Source of the DNA: Actinoplanes sp040639655
Lineage (GTDB): Bacteria; Actinomycetota; Actinomycetes; Mycobacteriales; Micromonosporaceae
Assembly (NCBI RefSeq): GCF_040639655.1
Contig: NZ_JBFAAI010000001.1
Location: 558,001-622,000, forward strand
Direction: 5' to 3'
Length of the DNA stretch: 64,000 nt
Position numbers and translations under genes: made by a program. Position 1 is the first letter of the stretch; every line of letters begins with the position of its first letter. This document shows, in pieces, positions 49,361-58,271 of the stretch. Below the pieces are notes generated by a model. That model was not told the DNA's origin. It saw nothing but the letters and a program-made list of their open reading frames with translations, and searched no databases.

Positions 49361-50440
49361 TCAGGCCGCGGCGTCGCTGACCGCGGGCAGACCCTTGGCC
49401 TTCAGAAGCTCGTTCAGCAGCGTCAGGTCGTAGATGCCCTTGAGGTCCACCGGGTCGAGCAGGCCGACGTCCTCCGCGTGCTTGGCGCTCGTGAAGAGCG
49501 ACGGCGCGATCGGGTCGTAGGTGAACTTCAGGTTCGCGAACGCGGCCTTGAGGATCTCGTCCTTCAGCGGCTTGCTGGTGAGGGTCTCGATCTGGCCGTT
49601 CGCGGCCTTCTGGGCCTCGTCGTTGTTGGCCTTGATGTACTCGACGGAGGCGATGTGGCCCTCGAGGAGCTTCTTGACCGTGCCGGGGTACTCCTTGAGG
49701 AACTTCTGGCTGACGATCAGGTGGGTGGTCACGAACTCCTGGTTCGGCCACAGCGTCTTCTCGTCGACCAGCACCTTGGCCTTCGACTCGAGGATCAGCT
49801 TGCTGTAGTTGGGCTCCGGCACCCAGGCGCCGTCGATGGTGCCCTGCGCGAAGGCCTGGATCGCGGTCGCGTTGTCCTGCGGCAGGACGGAGACGTCGCC
49901 GCCGCCGCTGGTGTCGGCGTTGAGGCCGTTCTGCTTCAGCCAGGCGCGCAGCGCGACGTCCTGGGTGTTGCCCAGCTGCGGGGTGGCGATCTTCTTGCCC
50001 TTGAGATCGGCGGGGGTGTTGATGCCCTCCCGGACGACCAGGCCGGCACCGCCCGAGGTGCTACCCGCGACGATCTTCAGCGCCTCGCCCTTGGACTTGG
50101 ACCAGCCGTTGATTGCCGGGTTCGGGCCGATGTAGGTGGCGTCGATCGCACCGGAGAGCAGCGCCTCGATGGCGGCCGGGCCGGCGTTGAAGGTGGTGGC
50201 CTCCAGCTTGGTGCTGCCCAGCTTCTCGTCGAAGAACTTCTTGTTCACGCCGACCAGGGCGGGGGCGTGGGTGATGTTCGGGAAGTAGCCCAGCTTGACG
50301 GTGGTGGCCTCAGCGGCGTTGCCGGCGGCCGCCTCGGCGGCGGTCTTCTCGGGTTCCTTGGAGCCGCAGGCGGCCAGAGCGGTCGAGGTGACCAGGGCGG
50401 CCGTGGCGAGGGCGAGCGCACGTATGGGGCGGGAGCTCAT
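49361..50440 (-). CDS. ssuA: Sulfonate-type ABC substrate-binding lipoprotein
   Basis: 359 aa from the ATG at 50440 with TAGGAG upstream. Signal peptide with lipobox LAAC near residue 26. The mature part is an SsuA/THI5-like binding protein (VKLGYFPNITHAPALVGVNK, GPAAIEALLSGAIDATYIGP, GTIDGAWVPEPN). It should capture alkanesulfonates or similar anions outside the cell. It starts eight bases after the Rrf2 stop, so regulator and importer are one operon. Confidence 0.88.
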   Translation of the reverse strand: MSSRPIRALALATAALVTSTALAACGSKEPEKTAAEAAAGNAAEATTVKLGYFPNITHAPALVGVNKKFFDEKLGSTKLEATTFNAGPAAIEALLSGAIDATYIGPNPAINGWSKSKGEALKIVAGSTSGGAGLVVREGINTPADLKGKKIATPQLGNTQDVALRAWLKQNGLNADTSGGGDVSVLPQDNATAIQAFAQGTIDGAWVPEPNYSKLILESKAKVLVDEKTLWPNQEFVTTHLIVSQKFLKEYPGTVKKLLEGHIASVEYIKANNDEAQKAANGQIETLTSKPLKDEILKAAFANLKFTYDPIAPSLFTSAKHAEDVGLLDPVDLKGIYDLTLLNELLKAKGLPAVSDAAA

Positions 50441-50448
50441 GCTCACTC

Positions 50449-50862
50449 CTAATTTCGTTTCACTGAGATGCTGGAGAGTTCGGCCAGGGTCTTGTGGTCG
50501 ACGACACCCTCGATGGCCGCTTCGACGGCGACCCACACGTCTTGCAGCGCCGTCGCCGCACCGTGGTAGGTCGCCGTGGACGTGGGCAGCCCCCGGATCG
50601 TGGTGAGGGCACCTCCGACGGCGCGGACCACGTCGCCGACGGTGATCTCCTCGGCCGGGCGGGCCAGGGCGTACCCGCCGTCCACTCCGCGATGGCTGTG
50701 CAGCAGCCCGGCGCGACGCAGATCGAGCAGGATGCCCTGCAGAAAACTGAGCGGGATGTCCTGGGCGGCCGCCAGTCCAGCGGCCTTCACCAGGTGTGGG
50801 TGCTCGGCGGTGACCGCCAGCATCGCGCGGACGGCGTAGTCGGTTCGAGCCGAGACGTACAC
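50449..50862 (-). CDS. Rrf2-family regulator (CymR-like, no cluster cysteines)
   Basis: 137 aa from GTG at 50862. Winged HTH at the N-terminus (SARTDYAVRAMLAV, QDIPLSFLQGILLDLRRAGL, VDGGYALARPAEEITVGDVV). The protein has no cysteine at all, so it cannot hold an Fe-S cluster as IscR or NsrR do. CymR-type Rrf2 proteins sense sulfur status through other proteins or metabolites, which fits its place at the head of a sulfonate-import operon. A GGTTAACC palindrome at 50890-50897 upstream may be part of its own operator. Confidence 0.82.
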   Translation of the reverse strand: MYVSARTDYAVRAMLAVTAEHPHLVKAAGLAAAQDIPLSFLQGILLDLRRAGLLHSHRGVDGGYALARPAEEITVGDVVRAVGGALTTIRGLPTSTATYHGAATALQDVWVAVEAAIEGVVDHKTLAELSSISVKRN

Positions 50863-51128
50863 GACGCGCTGCCCTCCCGCGGATACTTCGGTTAACCTAT
50901 CTGTTGGATGGGAATACTGGAGCATGTGGGTTTAGTGCGTCAAGCCCGGTCCGTCTTCTGGGAATCCGGCAAATGGGGCGGCATCGGGGCGATCGGCGCC
51001 CGGTGTCCACCGCTGGAGTGACGGCGGCGACACTCGTCCGATTCGCGGCGGAAGATCGTGAACGGATATTGATGTATTTACTCGCCGTCGCCACTCGACT
51101 ACGGAGGTGTGTCCGCTAGATTCGTACC
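50863..51128. other. Divergent control region between Rrf2 and M16 genes
   Basis: 266 bases without a gene. It holds the Rrf2 promoter region with the GGTTAACC palindrome at its left end and a leaderless promoter for the M16 gene at its right end. No coding frame or strong hairpin was seen in the middle. Confidence 0.5.
51095..51122 (+). promoter_or_regulatory. Leaderless promoter of the M16 peptidase gene
   Basis: TCGACT (51095-51100), a 16-base spacer and TAGATT (51117-51122) are followed by six bases and then the GTG start. Transcription would start at or next to the start codon. No ribosome site is present, which supports the leaderless reading. Confidence 0.55.
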
Positions 51129-52436
51129 GTGGCGCCCAAAATCAAGATCCCCGCGACGAAATACCCGGTCGAGCGGTTCACCCTCGGCAATGGTCTGCGC
51201 GTGGTCCTCTCCCCGGATCGCAGCGCGCCGGTCGTCGGTGTGGCAGTCGTCTACGACGTCGGCATCCGCAGTGAGCCGGAAGGCCGTACCGGTTTCGCCC
51301 ACCTCTTCGAGCACCTGATGTTCCAGGGTTCGGAGAACCTGGAGAAACTGGCGCACTTCCGCCACGTACAGGGCGCCGGCGGCAGTTTCAACGGCTCCAC
51401 CCACCTGGACTACACCGACTACTTCGAGGTTCTCCCATCCGGCGGCCTGGAGCGGGCGCTCTTCCTCGAGGCCGACCGCATGCGCGGCCCCCGGCTGACC
51501 GAGGAGAACCTGCGCAACCAGGTCGACGTGGTCAAGGAGGAGATCCGGGTCAACGTGCTGAACCGGCCGTACGGCGGGTTCCCCTGGCTCAAGCTGCCCC
51601 CGGTGATGTTCGGGACGTTCGCCAACGCCCACGACGGCTACGGCTCGTTCGAGGATCTGGAGAGCGCCACCGTCGAGGACGCGCGGGGCTTCTTCGACCG
51701 CTACTACGCCTGCGGCAACGCGGTGCTGTCGGTGGCCGGCGACTTCGACGTGGCCCAGGCGACCGCGATGATCGAGCGGCACTTCGGTGACGTCCAGGCC
51801 CGGCCCGCACCTCAGCTGCCCGACTTCGACGAGCCGGACCTGGCGGGCGAGCGGCGCGAGTCGTACACCGACCGGATCGCCCCGCTCCCGGCGGTGGCCG
51901 CCGCATGGCGCGTGCCCGACCCGATCGGCAACTTCGAGGACTATCTGCCGTACGTGGTACTCGCCGAGGTGCTCACCGACGGCGACGCGTCCCGCCTGGT
52001 CGAGCGGCTGGTCCAGCGCGACCGCACCGCCACGACGATGGGCGGATACCTCGGCTTCATGGGCGACGAATATCTGGTACGCAACCCGACCGCGCTGCTG
52101 CTGCAGGCGCACCTGCCGCCCGGCGGCGACGCGGACAAGGTGCTCCGGACCATCGACGAGGAGCTCGACCGGCTGGCCGCCGACGGCCTCAAGCCCGGTG
52201 AACTGGACCGGACCCAGGCCCGGATGGCGACCCGCGCGCTGCACGGCACCGACGACGTGCTCGGCCGGGCCCAGCCGATGGCCGTCCTCGAACTTCAGCG
52301 CGGCCGTCCCGGGCTGCTCAACGACCTGCCCAAGCTGATCAGCGAGGTCCGGCCGGAGCAGATCGCCGCCGCCGCGGCCACCCTGCGGCCGGAGCGCCGC
52401 GCATCCGTCGAAGTGATCCCGGGAGCCTCCTCGTGA
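51129..52436 (+). CDS. M16 zinc metallopeptidase, catalytic subunit
   Basis: 435 aa from GTG. The inverted zinc motif HLFEH (HxxEH) is near residue 59 in GFAHLFEHLMFQGS, with the third ligand Glu in VDVVKEEIRVN about 75 residues later. Family length matches processing peptidases and bacterial PqqL-like proteins of the two-gene type. No signal peptide, so cytoplasmic. It is coupled by GTGA overlap to a homologue without the zinc site, forming the usual active/inactive pair that closes around peptides. Confidence 0.9.
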   Translation: MAPKIKIPATKYPVERFTLGNGLRVVLSPDRSAPVVGVAVVYDVGIRSEPEGRTGFAHLFEHLMFQGSENLEKLAHFRHVQGAGGSFNGSTHLDYTDYFEVLPSGGLERALFLEADRMRGPRLTEENLRNQVDVVKEEIRVNVLNRPYGGFPWLKLPPVMFGTFANAHDGYGSFEDLESATVEDARGFFDRYYACGNAVLSVAGDFDVAQATAMIERHFGDVQARPAPQLPDFDEPDLAGERRESYTDRIAPLPAVAAAWRVPDPIGNFEDYLPYVVLAEVLTDGDASRLVERLVQRDRTATTMGGYLGFMGDEYLVRNPTALLLQAHLPPGGDADKVLRTIDEELDRLAADGLKPGELDRTQARMATRALHGTDDVLGRAQPMAVLELQRGRPGLLNDLPKLISEVRPEQIAAAAATLRPERRASVEVIPGASS

Positions 52437-53749
52437 CCAAGCCCCTGCCCGACCTGGTGCCGGACGCCGAGCTGAACCTGCCGCGGGAGAGCGAGCGCAC
52501 CCTCCCCAACGGCCTCACCGTGATCGCGATCCGCCGCGCGGCGGTGCCGCTGGTCGAGGTGCGGCTGCGCATCCCGTTCGCAGCCGCACAGCTGGGTCCG
52601 GCCACCCTGCTCTCCCAGGCGCTGTTCACCGGCACCAGCGGTATGAACAGCATCGACATCGCCGCCGAGCTACAGGCCGTCGGCGGCAGCCTGGCCGCCG
52701 GACTTGACCCGGACCGCCTGCTGATCAGCGGCAACGCGCTCGCCGACGGGCTCGACCGGACACTGGAACTGCTCGCCTCGGTGCTGACCGACGCCACCTA
52801 CCCGGTCGAGGAGGTGTCCACCGAACGCGACCGGCTGGTCGACCACATCCAGGTCGCCCTGAGCCAGCCGGCGCACCTGGCCCGGGTCGCGCTCCTCAAA
52901 CGGATGTACGGCGACCATCCGTACGCCGTGCAGACGCCCGGCCCCGAGGAGATCCGGGACCTGACCCCGGAGCCGCTGCGTGAGCTGCACGCCGGCCGGG
53001 TCCGTCCCGCGGGCGCGGTGCTGGTACTGGTCGGCGACATCGACCCGGACCAGGCCATCGACACCGCGGAGAAGGTACTCGGCGGCTGGACCGGCAGCGC
53101 TCCGGGCGGCAGTCTGCCCGGTACCCCGGCGCTGGCGCCCGGCCCGCTGCTGCTCGTGGACCGGCCCGGTTCGGTGCAGTCCTCGCTGCGGATGGCGCTG
53201 CCCGCGCTGACCCGTACCGACCCCGACTACGCCGCTCTCAACCTGGCCAACCTCGTGTTCGGCGGCTACTTCTCGTCCCGCTGGACGGAGAACATCCGCG
53301 AGGACAAGGGCTACACGTACGGGTCGTACTCGTCGATCGAGCACTACGTCGCGGGCTCCGCCCTGGTCGCCGCCGCCGAGGTGGCCACCGAGGTGACCGG
53401 CCCGTCCCTGCTCGAGACGGTGTACGAATTGGGCCGCATCGCGAGCCTCCCGCCCGGCGAGGAGGAGTTGGAGCAGGCCCGGCGCTACGCCCTCGGAACG
53501 CTCCGGCTCGGCATGTCGACGCAGGCCGGGCTCGCCGGTCTGGCCAGCGTGTACGCCGGTTTCGGGCTGCGGCTCGAGCACCTGCGGGAGTACTCGGCCG
53601 CGCTGTCGGCGGCCACCCGCGAGGAGGTCGCCGCGGCGGCCGCGAAGTACCTCGCACCGTCCCGGGCGGTGACCGTGGTCCTCGGCGACGCCGAGCGCAT
53701 CGAGTCGCAGCTCTCCGCCCTGACCGTCGTGGAGCGCAGCGCAGCGTGA
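52433..53749 (+). CDS. M16-family partner subunit without zinc site
   Basis: 438 aa. Same fold as the upstream protein, but the zinc region reads LLSQALFTGTSGM with no HxxEH. The substrate-binding Arg/Tyr element of inactive subunits is present (NIREDKGYTYGSYSSIEH). It forms the second half of the peptidase clam-shell. Start overlaps the previous stop, and its stop overlaps the next start, so three genes are coupled. Confidence 0.9.
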   Translation: MTKPLPDLVPDAELNLPRESERTLPNGLTVIAIRRAAVPLVEVRLRIPFAAAQLGPATLLSQALFTGTSGMNSIDIAAELQAVGGSLAAGLDPDRLLISGNALADGLDRTLELLASVLTDATYPVEEVSTERDRLVDHIQVALSQPAHLARVALLKRMYGDHPYAVQTPGPEEIRDLTPEPLRELHAGRVRPAGAVLVLVGDIDPDQAIDTAEKVLGGWTGSAPGGSLPGTPALAPGPLLLVDRPGSVQSSLRMALPALTRTDPDYAALNLANLVFGGYFSSRWTENIREDKGYTYGSYSSIEHYVAGSALVAAAEVATEVTGPSLLETVYELGRIASLPPGEEELEQARRYALGTLRLGMSTQAGLAGLASVYAGFGLRLEHLREYSAALSAATREEVAAAAAKYLAPSRAVTVVLGDAERIESQLSALTVVERSAA

Positions 53750-54696
53750 TCAGCTCCGAACCGCCGAGCGTTCCTCCGCTCGCCCGTACCACCCTCGACC
53801 GCGCGGCCGAACACCGCCGGGACGAGGTATGGCTCGCCGCCGCCTGGGAACGTGGCCAGGTCCTCGTCGTGGACCTGGCCCAGGGCGGCCGGGCACTGGT
53901 CACCGATCGTCCCGACGGCGGCATCGCACTGATCCTGGTGCCGCCGTCGGAGGCGCCGGAGGCCGAGCGCTGGTTCCTCGGCGTCGGCCCGGACGGCACG
54001 CCGTACTGGGCCGTCGACGCCCCGCTCACCGCCGTCGGGGGCACCCGCACCGGCGATCTTCGTGCCGTCGGGCATCTGCTCGACGCCCTGGACACCGGCC
54101 TGCTGACCACGGCCGTCGCCCTCGGCAACTGGCACCGCAGCCACCAGTTCTCGCCGCGGACCGGGAAACCGACCGTCACGGTGGAGGCCGGCTGGGCACG
54201 GACCGACCCGGACGGCGTGATGATGTGGCCGCGGACCGACCCCGCGATGATCATCCTGGTGCACGACGGGGTGGCCGGGCCGCACGGGCGCTGTCTGCTC
54301 GGCCACAACGCGGGCTGGCCGGCACGACCGGACGGCGGCCGCCGGTTCTCCTGCCTGGCCGGGTTCGTCGAGGCGGGCGAGTCCGCCGAGGCCGCGGTGG
54401 CCCGGGAGGTGCTGGAGGAGGTCGGTGTCGATCTTTCCGAGATCCGGTACGAGGGAAGCCAGTCCTGGCCGTACCCCGGCTCTCTGATGCTCGGTTTCCA
54501 CGGCGTCGCCGATCCGGCGCAGCCGCTGGTCCTGGATCCGGAGGAGATCGACGAGGCGCACTGGTTCACCCGCGAGGAGGTCGCCAAGATGACCGCCGGG
54601 GCGGGTGCGCAGTCGGTTCCGATGAGCTCGTCGATCGCGTTCTACCTGATCGAGAAGTGGTTGCTCGAAGATCAAGAAAAAAGTTCTGATTCCTGA
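53746..54696 (+). CDS. nudC: NudC-like Nudix hydrolase with lost zinc cysteines
   Basis: 316 aa. The Nudix box GFVEAGESAEAAVAREVLEE, then VGV, is near residue 205, and the NADH-specific motif SQSWPYPGSLM follows. The family cleaves NAD(H) to AMP and NMN(H) and removes NAD caps from RNA. The zinc ribbon that normally precedes the Nudix domain (CxxC twice) is degenerate here: HQFSPRTGKPT has Ser and Thr in place of the first Cys pair. It is coupled to the M16 pair and near mrx1 and uvrD2, as in mycobacteria. Confidence 0.87.
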   Translation: MISSEPPSVPPLARTTLDRAAEHRRDEVWLAAAWERGQVLVVDLAQGGRALVTDRPDGGIALILVPPSEAPEAERWFLGVGPDGTPYWAVDAPLTAVGGTRTGDLRAVGHLLDALDTGLLTTAVALGNWHRSHQFSPRTGKPTVTVEAGWARTDPDGVMMWPRTDPAMIILVHDGVAGPHGRCLLGHNAGWPARPDGGRRFSCLAGFVEAGESAEAAVAREVLEEVGVDLSEIRYEGSQSWPYPGSLMLGFHGVADPAQPLVLDPEEIDEAHWFTREEVAKMTAGAGAQSVPMSSSIAFYLIEKWLLEDQEKSSDS

Positions 54697-54751
54697 GCAA
54701 CCGATTCGAGGGGTCGTCGCGTCTTCTCTTCAAAGACGAGAGGGGAACCTG

Positions 54752-55633
54752 ATGACTCAGGTGGAGGCGCCGGCGTGGACGCCGATGTCCGCGGACGAGC
54801 GGGAGGCGTTCGACCGCGATGGTTACATCGTCGTGCCGTCGGTGCTGAATGAGAGCGAGATCGAGGCCGGCCGGGCCGCGATCCTGGGGTATTACGAGAA
54901 GGCGAAGTCCGAGGGCGGGCTGAGCGCGACCGGTGCACTGCACCAGCTGTCGCCGATCGCGCACGTGCCCGAGCTGGCTTTCCTGATCGACCACCCCAAG
55001 GCTTTCAAGTACATCTGGTCACTGCTCGGGTGGAACCTGCACATCTACCACTCGCACATCGACGTGCACCCGAAGCTGCACGAGCAGCAGAAGGAGTGGT
55101 GGCACTGGCACCAGGACGGCGGCCGCCAGAACCGTGAGATCGAGACCGACCCGCGGCCGATGCTGTCGGTCAAGCTGGCGTACTGGTTCTCCGACGTGAG
55201 CGAGACCGGCCGTGGCAACTTCACCGTGCTGCCCGGTAGCCACAAGACCAACTGGCTGCCCGGCCCGCCGAGCCGTGGCGTTCCGTGGCCGCAGCCGGAG
55301 GGTGCGATCCAGATCACCGCGAACGCAGGCGACCTGGTCGTCTTCGACCGCCGCATCTGGCACGCCCGGTCGGACAACTACTCCGACATCACCCGGGTCG
55401 GTGCGTTCTTCGGCTACACCCCGCGCTGGATCGCCATGCGTGACGAGAACGCCGACCTGCCGAACCGGCCGGAGTGGGCGGGCTTCAACGACGTGCAGAA
55501 GCAGCTGCTCGGTGGCTTCGGCAACGGCGACGGCGACCACCAGTGGGGTCACTACCCGGAGACCACGCCGCTGTACGGCGCGCTCAAGGAGCGGGGCCTG
55601 CTCGACTCCAGCATCCCGGCGCTGATCCCGTAA
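54752..55633 (+). CDS. Phytanoyl-CoA dioxygenase (PhyH) family protein
   Basis: 293 aa with GAGGGG before the ATG. The facial triad is HWHQDGG (His and Asp) and RRIWHARSDNYS (distal His plus Arg). The 2-oxoglutarate pocket is suggested by GRGNFTVLPGSHKTNWL. PhyH enzymes hydroxylate small molecules, from acyl-CoA to ectoine and natural products. Substrate unknown. The gene sits between nudC and mrx1, which are usually neighbours in mycobacteria, so it may be an insertion. Confidence 0.83.
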   Translation: MTQVEAPAWTPMSADEREAFDRDGYIVVPSVLNESEIEAGRAAILGYYEKAKSEGGLSATGALHQLSPIAHVPELAFLIDHPKAFKYIWSLLGWNLHIYHSHIDVHPKLHEQQKEWWHWHQDGGRQNREIETDPRPMLSVKLAYWFSDVSETGRGNFTVLPGSHKTNWLPGPPSRGVPWPQPEGAIQITANAGDLVVFDRRIWHARSDNYSDITRVGAFFGYTPRWIAMRDENADLPNRPEWAGFNDVQKQLLGGFGNGDGDHQWGHYPETTPLYGALKERGLLDSSIPALIP

Positions 55634-55641
55634 TTCTCAAG

Positions 55642-55675
55642 AAAGGAGGGCCGGTCCAGGACCGGCCCTCCTTTT
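55642..55675. terminator. Bidirectional terminator between PhyH and mrx1
   Basis: AAAGGAGGGCCGGTCC (55642-55657) pairs with GGACCGGCCCTCCTTT (55659-55674) and is followed by TTTT on the plus strand and CTTTCTT on the minus. A textbook terminator serving the convergent genes. Confidence 0.9.
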
Positions 55676-55679
55676 CACA

Positions 55680-55922
55680 TCACGCCGCGATGGCGGCGAG
55701 GTGCTGCTTGACCTGGACGATCGACGGGTTCGTCAGGGCGGAGCCGTCCGCGAACTTCAGCGTGGGCACGGTCTGGTTACCGCCGTTCACGCTGCGCACG
55801 AACGCGGCCGAGGCCTCGTCCTGCTCGATGTCGACGACCTCGTAGGCGATGCCCTCCCGGTCCAGCTGCGACTTGAGGCGGTGGCAGTACCCACACCAGG
55901 ACGTCGAATACATGGTCAGCAT
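55680..55922 (-). CDS. mrx1: Mycoredoxin / glutaredoxin-like protein
   Basis: 80 aa, glutaredoxin fold, active-site CGYC (Cys10, Cys13) in STSWCGYCHRLK, cis-Pro loop QTVPTLKF and the GSALTNPS segment. Glutaredoxins of this type in actinobacteria are mycoredoxins that reduce mycothiol-mixed disulfides. mshB in the same window supports mycothiol use. Divergent from uvrD2, as in M. tuberculosis (Rv3198A, Rv3198c, from memory). Confidence 0.88.
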   Translation of the reverse strand: MLTMYSTSWCGYCHRLKSQLDREGIAYEVVDIEQDEASAAFVRSVNGGNQTVPTLKFADGSALTNPSIVQVKQHLAAIAA

Positions 55923-56005
55923 CGGTCAGGACTCCTTCGATACAGGTCACACGGCGGTGCGGCTGACAAGCACAACACCCTGCCGGGGTGTCATGATTCC
56001 CTACC

Positions 56006-58153
56006 GTGCGGACTGAAGGGGTGCTGGCCGGGCTCGACCCGGAACAGCGGACTGCGGTGACCGCGCCCGCTGGCCCGGTGTGCATCCTGGCCGGGGCCGG
56101 CACCGGCAAGACCAGGGCGATCACCCATCGGATCGCGTATCGGACGATCTCGGGCGAGATCAGCCCGCGGCACGTGCTCGCGGTCACCTTCACGGCGCGG
56201 GCCGCCGCGGAGATGCGCGCCCGGCTCTCCTCGCTCGGCGCCGCCGGGGTGCAGGCCCGGACGTTCCACGCGGCCGCGTTGCGCCAGGTGCGCTACTTCG
56301 CGCCGCGTCTGCTCGAGGGCCGGCAGATGCCCGAGCTGATGGAGAGCAAGGCGCGGATGGTGGGGCTGGCGGCTGCCCGGGCGGGAGTACGCGCCGACCG
56401 GACCGCCGCCCGTGACCTGGCCGGCGAGATCGAGTGGGCCAAGTCGTCCCTGGTGGAGCCGGGGGAGTACGTGGTGGCCGCGGCGAAGGCGCTGCGCGAG
56501 CCGCCGTACGAGCCGGCCCGGGTGGCCGAGGTCTTCGCCGCCTACGAGTCGCTCAAGCGCCGTCAGGGCGTGATCGACTTCGAGGACATGCTGCGCGCCG
56601 CGGTCTGGGGCATCGAGGAGCACTCCGACGTCGCCGAGCAGATCCGGGCGCAGTACCGGCACTTCGTCGTCGACGAGTACCAGGACGTCAACCCCCTCCA
56701 GCAGCGGCTGCTCGACGCCTGGCTGGGTGGTCGTGACGACCTGACCGTGGTCGGTGACGCGAGTCAGACGATCTACTCGTTCACCGGCGCCACCTCGGCG
56801 TACCTGATCGACTTCCCGCGGCAGCGGCGTGACGCGGTGGTGGTCCGGCTGGTCCGTGACTACCGCTCCACGCCGCAGGTGGTCGGACTGGCCAACGCGG
56901 TGATCCGGCAGGCGCGCGGCACCGAGGCGAAACTGCGTCTCGAGCTGGTCGGCCAGCGGCCGCCCGGACCCGAGCCGGAACTCAAGATCTTCCCGGACGA
57001 GCAGGGCGAGGCGTCGGCGGTCGCCCGGCGGTGCCGGGAACTGCTGGCGGCCGGCACGCCGGCGAGCGAGATCGCGGTGCTCTTCCGCACCAACGCGCAG
57101 TCCGAGACGTACGAGAAGGCACTGGCCGACGCCGGTGTGCCGTACGTGGTCCGCGGCGCCGAGCGGTTCTTCGAACGTCCCGAGGTACGCCAGGCGATGG
57201 TCGCGCTGCGGGCCGCGGTCCGCGCCACTCCCGGTGAGACACCGCTGGTCGAGGCGGTGGTGGACGCGCTCGCCGCCACCGGCTGGAATCGCGCGCAACC
57301 CCCGCCCGGCGGCGCCGCGCGCGAACAGTGGGAGGCACTTGCGGCCCTGGTCGCCCTGGCCGAGGAGCACGCCGCGTCGCCCGAGATCCTGCCGATCGGC
57401 GAGGCCGGAGGGGTTCAGCGGGACATCTCGCTCGCCGCCTTCAACGCCGAACTGGCACGCCGGGCCGAACAGCAGCACGCGCCGACCGTGGCCGGAGTCA
57501 CCCTGGCCTCACTGCACTCGGCCAAGGGTCTCGAATGGGACGCCGTCTTCCTGGTCGGCCTCGCCGACGGCACACTTCCCACGACGTACGCGAAGACGGC
57601 CGAGCAGCTCGAGGAGGAGCGCCGGCTGCTCTACGTCGGTGTGACGCGCGCCCGGCAAGTGCTGTGGCTGTCGTACGGCCAGTCCCGCGCACCGGGCGGC
57701 CGGACCCGGCGTCCGTGCCGTTTCCTGCCGCAGCTGACACGTGACGGTTCGGTACGCCCCTCGGAGTCGCGTGGCACGGAGCCGGGTCGGAAACCCGACC
57801 GCCGCCGCCCGCAGGTGTCGTCCTGCCGGATCTGCGGTGCCACCCTGCTGGCCGGTGCCGACCGCAAACTCGGCCGCTGTCCGACCTGCCCGTCCGACCT
57901 GGACGAAGACCTTCACGAGCGTCTGCAGATCTGGCGCGCGAGGACTGCCGCGGAGCTCAAAGTCCCCGCATACGTGGTGTTCACCGATGCCACGCTGGTG
58001 GCCGTCGCGGAACGCCGCCCGGCGGATCCGGCGCAGCTGGTCGCCATCGCCGGGATCGGCCCCCGGAAGCTGGGCCAGTACGGCGAGGCGGTCTTCGCTC
58101 TGGTGGCCGGAGCAAGCCCCGATGATCTTGCGACGAAAAACTTTGAAAACTAG
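56006..58153 (+). CDS. uvrD2: UvrD2 DNA helicase with tetracysteine and HRDC domains
   Basis: 715 aa. SF1 motifs: GAGTGKT near residue 33, VVDEYQDVNPLQ near 225, GDASQTIYSFTGA, LHSAKGLEWDAVF near 505, and YVGVTRARQVLWLS. After a Pro/Arg linker come a tetracysteine zinc site (CRICG ... CPTC, near 610-628) and an HRDC domain (LQIWRARTAAELKVPAYVVF). That order is diagnostic of actinobacterial UvrD2. It unwinds DNA in repair and replication. Its 3' end becomes AT-rich, right where the whiB7 leader promoter begins. Confidence 0.93.
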   Translation: MRTEGVLAGLDPEQRTAVTAPAGPVCILAGAGTGKTRAITHRIAYRTISGEISPRHVLAVTFTARAAAEMRARLSSLGAAGVQARTFHAAALRQVRYFAPRLLEGRQMPELMESKARMVGLAAARAGVRADRTAARDLAGEIEWAKSSLVEPGEYVVAAAKALREPPYEPARVAEVFAAYESLKRRQGVIDFEDMLRAAVWGIEEHSDVAEQIRAQYRHFVVDEYQDVNPLQQRLLDAWLGGRDDLTVVGDASQTIYSFTGATSAYLIDFPRQRRDAVVVRLVRDYRSTPQVVGLANAVIRQARGTEAKLRLELVGQRPPGPEPELKIFPDEQGEASAVARRCRELLAAGTPASEIAVLFRTNAQSETYEKALADAGVPYVVRGAERFFERPEVRQAMVALRAAVRATPGETPLVEAVVDALAATGWNRAQPPPGGAAREQWEALAALVALAEEHAASPEILPIGEAGGVQRDISLAAFNAELARRAEQQHAPTVAGVTLASLHSAKGLEWDAVFLVGLADGTLPTTYAKTAEQLEEERRLLYVGVTRARQVLWLSYGQSRAPGGRTRRPCRFLPQLTRDGSVRPSESRGTEPGRKPDRRRPQVSSCRICGATLLAGADRKLGRCPTCPSDLDEDLHERLQIWRARTAAELKVPAYVVFTDATLVAVAERRPADPAQLVAIAGIGPRKLGQYGEAVFALVAGASPDDLATKNFEN

Positions 58154-58196
58154 TCCGTTAATTCGTTTGCCCTCCCGTGCAAGGGCGGCATAGCCT
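58136..58196 (+). promoter_or_regulatory. Putative WhiB7-responsive promoter
   Basis: An unusually AT-rich patch (58136-58165) sits directly before a -35-like TTGCCC (58167-58172), an 18-base spacer and a -10-like TAGCCT (58191-58196). In mycobacteria and streptomycetes WhiB7 binds SigA and uses its AT-hook at an AT-rich element beside the -35. This layout fits autoactivation of the leader-whiB7 transcript. Confidence 0.55.
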
Positions 58197-58271
58197 CAGT
58201 GCACACCTAGGCGAGCAGTAGGTTCCCTGGGGTTCGACCACGAGTGCAGTTCAACGGAGGAGGTGGCAATC

